Assembly: GCF_004104375.1 (NCBI RefSeq)
Contig: NZ_QOVM01000001.1
Coordinates: 558,001 to 622,000 of the forward strand
Origin: Leeuwenhoekiella aequorea
GTDB taxonomy: Bacteria; Bacteroidota; Bacteroidia; Flavobacteriales; Flavobacteriaceae
DNA: 64,000 bases
Reading direction: 5' to 3'
A program made the translations under genes and the position numbers. This document shows, piece by piece, positions 59,774 through 64,000 of this stretch. Under the pieces are notes generated by a model. That model was given only the letters and a program-made list of their open reading frames with translations, made no database searches and was not told where the DNA came from. How positions within the stretch are numbered: the first letter of the stretch is position 1; every line of letters begins with the position of its first letter.

Positions 59774-60787
59774 ATGGTGAATTTACTAAATTTAAGAAAG
59801 TCTGAAGTAGCAGGCAGGTCTATACTTGGCCTATTTAATATTTTTTTAGGGGTTTCTTTATTTTTTATAACGGCTTGTAAGAATGATGCAAAATTACCTG
59901 AAGATATTTCTAAAATTGCAATTGAAGTAAAGATTGATAGATTTGATAAAAAATTTGCACGTATAGACTCTGCGCACTTACCACAATTAATAAGCGAATA
60001 TCCCTATTTGTTTCCTTCAGAATATCCAGATGCGTTTTGGGTTTCAAAAATAAAAGATACCATTCAGCTCGAATTAAATACAGAGGTGGCTAAAGCATTT
60101 CCTGATTTTAAGGAAACTACGAGTGAATTGGGAAATCTTTTTAAACATATTAAATACTATTACCCAAAGTTTGAGGAGCCAAGAGTTGTTACCATTACTT
60201 CAGACGTTTCCTATAAAATGCCGGTTGTGTTAACTGACAGTTTACTTTTGATTGGTCTGGATAATTATTTAGGACCAGAACATCCTTTTTATGATGGTAT
60301 ACAGCGGTTTTATACACAAAATTTTAGAAGAGAGCAGATAGATGTAGATGTGGCAGAGGCTTTTGTGTCAAAATTGATTGCTCGTAAAGGAAATAGAAGA
60401 TTTTTAGATGAAATGATTTATCACGGTAAGCGACTCTATATGATGGAAGCTTTACTGACTTTAAAGCCGAAAAGCGAAGTTTTGGATTATACGACAGATC
60501 AATATGAATGGGCAGTAGCAAATGAAGTTGATATCTGGAAGTATTTTGTAGAGAACAAATTACTGTTTGAGACAGATAGTAAATTGTTAAGTCGCTTTAT
60601 AAATCCTGCTCCATTTTCTAAATTTTATTTAGATTTTGATAATGATAGTCCGCCTCGCTTAGGCAGATATATAGGCTGGCAAATTGTGAAGCGTTACATG
60701 GAGCGTACAAATGTTCCGCTGCAAATGCTTCCTGAAAAAAGCACTGATGAAATCTTTGAAAAAGCAAATTATAAACCCCGTAATTAA
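59774..60787 (+). CDS. gldB: Gliding-motility lipoprotein GldB
   Basis: Protein of 337 aa. After a 20-residue polar start comes a hydrophobic segment ending FFITACKND, giving a plausible lipobox Cys. The mature protein (IEVKIDRFDKKFARID..., YPFLFPSEYPDAFWVSKIKDT-like, FLDEMIYHGKRLYMMEALL, PPRLGRYIGWQIVKRYME) matches GldB, a lipoprotein required for gliding in Flavobacterium. Followed 9 nt later by gldC, as in other gliding bacteria. Confidence 0.92.
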   Translation: MVNLLNLRKSEVAGRSILGLFNIFLGVSLFFITACKNDAKLPEDISKIAIEVKIDRFDKKFARIDSAHLPQLISEYPYLFPSEYPDAFWVSKIKDTIQLELNTEVAKAFPDFKETTSELGNLFKHIKYYYPKFEEPRVVTITSDVSYKMPVVLTDSLLLIGLDNYLGPEHPFYDGIQRFYTQNFRREQIDVDVAEAFVSKLIARKGNRRFLDEMIYHGKRLYMMEALLTLKPKSEVLDYTTDQYEWAVANEVDIWKYFVENKLLFETDSKLLSRFINPAPFSKFYLDFDNDSPPRLGRYIGWQIVKRYMERTNVPLQMLPEKSTDEIFEKANYKPRN

Positions 60788-60796
60788 ACCCAGTTT

Positions 60797-61120
60797 ATGA
60801 AAACTGAAATAAAAATAAACGTAGAATTAGACGCAAACCGTGTACCTGAAAAAATTTCTTGGACTGCTCCTGACGGAGGTGTTTCTAATGAACCGGCAAA
60901 AGCATTAATGCTTGCTCTTTGGGATGCAAAAACGCAAGAAGCAGCACGTATTGATTTATGGACAAAAGACATGCCTGTAGATGAAATGAAGGTATTTTTT
61001 CATCAGACTTTAGTAAGTATGGCAAAAACATTTCAGCGTGCAACAGATGATGAGAAAATGTCTGCGACGATGATGGATTTCTGTGATTATTTTGCTGAAA
61101 AGTTAGAGCTAAAGAAATAA
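60797..61120 (+). CDS. gldC: Gliding-motility protein GldC
   Basis: Protein of 107 aa without signal peptide: EIKINVELDANRVPEKISWTAPDGG, AKALMLALWDAKTQEAARIDLWTKDMPVDEMKVFFHQTLVSMAKTFQRAT. This is the GldC pattern and neighbourhood. GldC is a small accessory of gliding with no clear biochemical role. Confidence 0.92.
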   Translation: MKTEIKINVELDANRVPEKISWTAPDGGVSNEPAKALMLALWDAKTQEAARIDLWTKDMPVDEMKVFFHQTLVSMAKTFQRATDDEKMSATMMDFCDYFAEKLELKK

Positions 61121-61122
61121 AA

Positions 61123-61488
61123 ATGAAGCTCGTATTTGTTTACAATGCAAATTCTGGAAAGCTTAATGGTTATCTAGACAGCTTGCACAAGGTTATAAGT
61201 CCTAAAACCTATCCTTGTAGTTTATGCGATATCACCTACGGTGTGCTTAAAATTAAACCGGAGTGGCAAGCTTTTAAAGATAGAACTAACCTGAATTTAG
61301 AATTTCATCATCTTGATGAGTTTGAAAATAAATTTGGGTCGATTACTAGAGCACGATATACCTATCCGATTATTTTGGAAGAGCATAATGGAGCGTTAGA
61401 AATATTTCTTAGTAAAGAAGAACTCGATGGTTTAAAAGATGAAAACGAGTTAATTAAGTGTATTGAAGCAAGAACTACTGCTCTTTAA
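61123..61488 (+). CDS. Conserved-looking protein of unknown function after gldC
   Basis: Protein of 121 aa beginning 2 nt after gldC. MKLVFVYNANSGKLNGYLDSLHKVISP then CSLCDITYGVLKIKPEWQAF contains a CxxC pair; the rest is mixed alpha/beta. No family recognised with confidence. Its 3' end overlaps the convergent engB by 14 nt. Confidence 0.75.
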   Translation: MKLVFVYNANSGKLNGYLDSLHKVISPKTYPCSLCDITYGVLKIKPEWQAFKDRTNLNLEFHHLDEFENKFGSITRARYTYPIILEEHNGALEIFLSKEELDGLKDENELIKCIEARTTAL

Positions 61489-62083
61489 GCTGTTCATTTA
61501 TAGCACCTATATAGTTAAGAATTTCTTCCTTTCCTACACTATTTGAGGCGCTACTCACAAAGTAATTAGGCATTTCTAGCCAAACCCCTTCTAAAAGTGC
61601 TTGTTTGTAATTTTCTATATTACGCTCAAGCGCTTTTGGTTTAAGCTTATCTGCTTTAGTAAAGATTATTGAAAACGGAATTTGTTTTTCGCCTAGATAT
61701 TGCATAAAGTCCCTGTCAATTGGTTGCGGTTCGTGTCTGCAATCTATAAGTACAAAAGCCGAAACTAACTGTTCGCGTTCTTCAAAATATTGAGTAATGA
61801 ATTTTTGGAATTCTTTTTTTGCTTTTTTAGAAACTCGAGCATATCCATACCCAGGTAAATCTACAAGATACCAAGATTCATTTATCGTAAAATGATTTAT
61901 AAGCTGAGTTTTACCTGGACGACCAGACGTTTTTGCTAAATTTTTACGATCGGTAAGCATATTTATTAAGCTAGACTTACCTACGTTTGACCTACCTATA
62001 AACGCATACTCCGGCATTTTGTTCTGTGGACATTTTGCCACGTTAGAGTTGCTTACAAGAAATTCAGCAGATTTAATTCGCAT
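61475..62083 (-). CDS. engB: Ribosome-biogenesis GTPase EngB/YsxC
   Basis: Protein of 202 aa. P-loop GRSNVGKSSLINML, GKTQLINHF (switch I), DLPGYGYARVSK (G3), FTKADKL (G4) and SSASN (G5). Acts in late 50S assembly. Ten-nt gap to the upstream alpha/beta hydrolase gene. Confidence 0.96.
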   Translation of the reverse strand: MRIKSAEFLVSNSNVAKCPQNKMPEYAFIGRSNVGKSSLINMLTDRKNLAKTSGRPGKTQLINHFTINESWYLVDLPGYGYARVSKKAKKEFQKFITQYFEEREQLVSAFVLIDCRHEPQPIDRDFMQYLGEKQIPFSIIFTKADKLKPKALERNIENYKQALLEGVWLEMPNYFVSSASNSVGKEEILNYIGAINEQLKEQ

Positions 62084-62092
62084 GATCTGTTT

Positions 62093-62857
62093 TTAGTAAT
62101 TGCGGTCTTTTAGCCACTGAGATAGAATCTCATTAAATTCAATTGGACGCTCCATCATCGCTGCATGACCACATTTATCTATCCAAAATAAATCAGAGTC
62201 TGGCAGCAGTTTATTAAAATCTTCTGCAACCTCTGGTGGTGTAACATTATCATTACGGCCCCATATTATACAAGTAGGCGTGGTCATATGTGGTAAATCC
62301 TGAGCCATATTATGACGTATAGCACTTTTTGCAATAGCTAAAGTTTTAATAAGTTTATTACGGTCATTCACAGTCTCGTAAACTTCATCTACAATTTCTT
62401 TAGTAGCGACTGCAGGATCGTAAAATACATCTTCGGCTTTTTTCTTTATATATTCATAATCTCCACGCTTAGGGTAACTCTCTCCCATCGCGCTTTCATA
62501 CAAACCAGAGCTGCCTGTTATTACTAATGCTTTAGTAGCTTCAGGATAAAGCTTTGTATGTATTAGTCCTATATGACCACCTAAAGAATTACCTAGTAAG
62601 ATAGGGTCTTCATATCCTCTAAGCTTAATAAATTCATTTAAGTAGTTTGCAAATGTTTTAACCCCAGTCTTAATGAGGGGCATCGAGTATAAGGGCAATT
62701 CTGGAATTACAATTTTGTAGCCAAGCTTTGAAAAATGTTCAGTGACTTCATCAAAATTGCTTAGCCCGCCCATTAGTCCGTGAAGAATAATTATAGGGGT
62801 TCCTTCGCCAGCTTCTAGATAGGTGAATTTTCCCTGTGTTTTTAATTGGTGCTTCAT
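62093..62857 (-). CDS. Alpha/beta-fold hydrolase
   Basis: Protein of 254 aa. Oxyanion region HGLMGGLSNF, nucleophile GNSLGG, acid Asp in WGRNDNVTPPE and His in CGHAAMMERPIEF. No signal peptide. Similar to carboxylesterase/meta-cleavage hydrolase-type enzymes; substrate unknown. Probably co-transcribed with engB. Confidence 0.9.
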   Translation of the reverse strand: MKHQLKTQGKFTYLEAGEGTPIIILHGLMGGLSNFDEVTEHFSKLGYKIVIPELPLYSMPLIKTGVKTFANYLNEFIKLRGYEDPILLGNSLGGHIGLIHTKLYPEATKALVITGSSGLYESAMGESYPKRGDYEYIKKKAEDVFYDPAVATKEIVDEVYETVNDRNKLIKTLAIAKSAIRHNMAQDLPHMTTPTCIIWGRNDNVTPPEVAEDFNKLLPDSDLFWIDKCGHAAMMERPIEFNEILSQWLKDRNY

Positions 62858-63015
62858 AATTGGTCGGCAAGAGGCTTTCGCACAAATATAGACATTTACA
62901 CTAAAATCAAAATTTAAAAATAGCGTGATTATAGAAGTCAGAGCTGGTATTCATAACAAGAGGTTTGCTTACAGACTAATAGCGCAATTTTAACTTTTGA
63001 GGAGTAGTCAACAAG

Positions 63016-63061
63016 TGGGGAGACTTATTAACAAAGTGGTAGATTGTGGGAGATTGTGGTA
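63016..63061 (+). promoter_or_regulatory. mraZ: MraZ-type operator repeats
   Basis: TGGTA (63037), TGGGA (63047) and TGGTA (63057) repeat with an exact 10-bp period, and a further TGGGG lies 21 bp upstream (63016). The first is part of AAAGTGG. MraZ is known to bind such TGGGN/AAAGTGG direct repeats before its own gene. The array ends 10 nt before the -7 box and covers the -33 region, so autorepression is expected. Confidence 0.8.
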
Positions 63062-63071
63062 ATAAATTCTC

Positions 63072-63079
63072 TATATTTG
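63072..63079 (+). promoter_or_regulatory. dcw cluster promoter -7 box
   Basis: TATATTTG, exact TAnnTTTG match, 30 nt before the mraZ GTG; TTG at 63054-63056 lies at a short -33 distance inside the operator repeats. Confidence 0.6.
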
Positions 63080-63109
63080 AAATTGTAAAATCTAAAACCT
63101 ACAGTATTA

Positions 63110-63583
63110 GTGCTCAGCCTAATAGGGACATATGAATGTAAAGTTGATGCTAAAGGCCGTCTTATGATGCCTTCTGCGTTGAAAAAACAGCTCGCAAAAG
63201 AGTTGCAGGAGGGCTTTGTGATAAAGCGTTCTGTTTTTAATTCTTGTTTAGAGTTGTGGCCTATGTCTGAGTGGGAAGTGATGATGGCAAAATTAAATGG
63301 TCTCAATCGCTTTGTTAAGAAAAATGTGGAGTTTATTAGAAGGTTTACAGCTGGTGTAAAGCTAATAGAGGCAGATGCTTCGGGTAGATTATTAATTCCC
63401 AAAGACTTGATTTCATTTGCTTCGATTTCAAAAGATATTGTTTTGACCTCTGGTGGAAACATTATTGAAATCTGGGATTTAGTAGCATATGAGGTTGCAG
63501 TAAGTGACAACGATGGTGATTTTGCTGCATTAGCAGAAGATGTTATGGGAGGTCAAAACGATATAATAGATGAGTTATCATAA
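63110..63583 (+). CDS. mraZ: Transcriptional regulator MraZ
   Basis: Protein of 157 aa with two SpoVT/AbrB-like halves: [24 protein letters not shown] and [22 protein letters not shown], each with the DxxGR motif. It represses the division/cell-wall (dcw) cluster that it heads. GTG start at 63110. Overlaps rsmH by 14 nt. Confidence 0.95.
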   Translation: MLSLIGTYECKVDAKGRLMMPSALKKQLAKELQEGFVIKRSVFNSCLELWPMSEWEVMMAKLNGLNRFVKKNVEFIRRFTAGVKLIEADASGRLLIPKDLISFASISKDIVLTSGGNIIEIWDLVAYEVAVSDNDGDFAALAEDVMGGQNDIIDELS

Positions 63584-64000
63584 TCCAGTATTATTAGATG
63601 AGACTGTAAGTGGTTTGGCGATTAAGCCAGACGGCATTTATGTAGATGTAACATTTGGAGGAGGAGGCCATTCTCGGGAGATACTTAATCGACTTGGTGA
63701 GAACGGAAAGTTATTTGCCTTTGATCAAGACGCAGATGCGTTAGAGAATAAGATTGACGATCCCAGATTTACATTAATACACGAGAACTTTCGGTTTGCT
63801 AAGCGTTTTTTGCGGTTTTATGGTGCTTCACAAGTAGATGGGGTTTTAGGAGATTTTGGAGTTTCGTCACATCAGTTTGATGTTGCAGAACGTGGTTTTT
63901 CAACACGATTTGATGCGGAGCTGGATATGAGGATGAATCAAAAAAACAAATTATCTGCTTATCACGTAGTTAATGAGTATGCTGAAGAGGATATAAGCAG
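63570..64000 (+). CDS. rsmH: 16S rRNA m4C1402 methyltransferase RsmH, 3'-truncated
   Basis: The frame from ATG 63570 stays open to the window end (143 complete codons). [25 protein letters not shown] motif [26 protein letters not shown]-like [32 protein letters not shown] and DMRMN are typical of RsmH (MraW). Second gene of the dcw cluster; division and cell-wall genes should follow outside the window. Confidence 0.95.
   Translation, partial: MSYHNPVLLDETVSGLAIKPDGIYVDVTFGGGGHSREILNRLGENGKLFAFDQDADALENKIDDPRFTLIHENFRFAKRFLRFYGASQVDGVLGDFGVSSHQFDVAERGFSTRFDAELDMRMNQKNKLSAYHVVNEYAEEDIS

Overview
The window is about 64 kb of AT-rich chromosome from a member of the Bacteroidota, almost certainly a (probably marine) Flavobacteriaceae. 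The evidence is the gliding genes gldA, gldB and gldC, a SusC/SusD pair, a DAHP synthase-chorismate mutase fusion, promoters of the TTTG/TAnnTTTG type, and many TTG/GTG starts with no clear Shine-Dalgarno sequence. Both ends cut genes: era at the left, rsmH at the right. Most of the content is chromosomal core; no phage, transposase, integrase or CRISPR array was seen.

Layout. 1-0.9 kb: 3' part of era. 0.9-11.2 kb (minus): one tightly packed operon with SusC, SusD, a YnjB-like binding lipoprotein, two permeases, an ATPase, an unusual nucleoside hydrolase and an APH-fold kinase. It reads as a complete outer-membrane-to-cytoplasm route for an unidentified small, possibly nucleoside-like, molecule. 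11.3-14.1 kb (minus): rhodanese, a TIGR04282-type transferase, purine nucleoside phosphorylase and a second DUF2064 protein that lacks any ATG/GTG/TTG start. 14.4-24.7 kb: a galactose/glycerol locus with galM, a single-ORF glycerol kinase-glycerol-3-phosphate dehydrogenase fusion, a HAD phosphatase, galE, galT, galK and a sodium symporter. Two nearly identical 25-bp palindromes there look like operators. 24.8-33.4 kb: acyl-CoA dehydrogenase, anmK, an amino-acid dehydrogenase, nhaB, exbB/exbD/TonB-like and folC, with a REP-like palindromic element. 33.4-33.7 kb: two identical tRNA-Val(TAC) genes, each followed by a terminator. 33.8-39.3 kb: serine hydrolase, SDR, GH63-like glucosidase, exported VOC protein. 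39.3-41.6 kb: a candidate small RNA, a membrane endonuclease/phosphatase-family protein and gldA.

41.9-46.1 kb is the aromatic amino-acid operon pheA-aminotransferase-tyrA-DAHPS/chorismate mutase. It is preceded by a 23-residue leader peptide rich in Phe and Tyr and by mutually exclusive antiterminator and terminator stems, so it is a textbook-style attenuator. 46.1-53.4 kb: housekeeping genes (rsgA, dtd, MazG-like, aroA, queA, rlmN, polyprenyl synthase). 53.7-56.1 kb: ECF sigma factor, putative anti-sigma protein and outer-membrane barrel protein. 56.2-62.9 kb: dnaG lacking zinc ligands, a response regulator with Glu at the phosphoacceptor position, nadE, gldB, gldC, engB and an alpha/beta hydrolase. 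63.0-64.0 kb: start of the dcw cluster, with a MraZ-type operator, mraZ and partial rsmH.

The strongest candidates for new biology are the Phe/Tyr attenuator, the GlpK-GlpD fusion inside a galactose regulon (suggesting use of galactosyl-glycerols), and the SusCD-YnjBCD-hydrolase-kinase operon. All calls come from reading the sequence; no database search was run.
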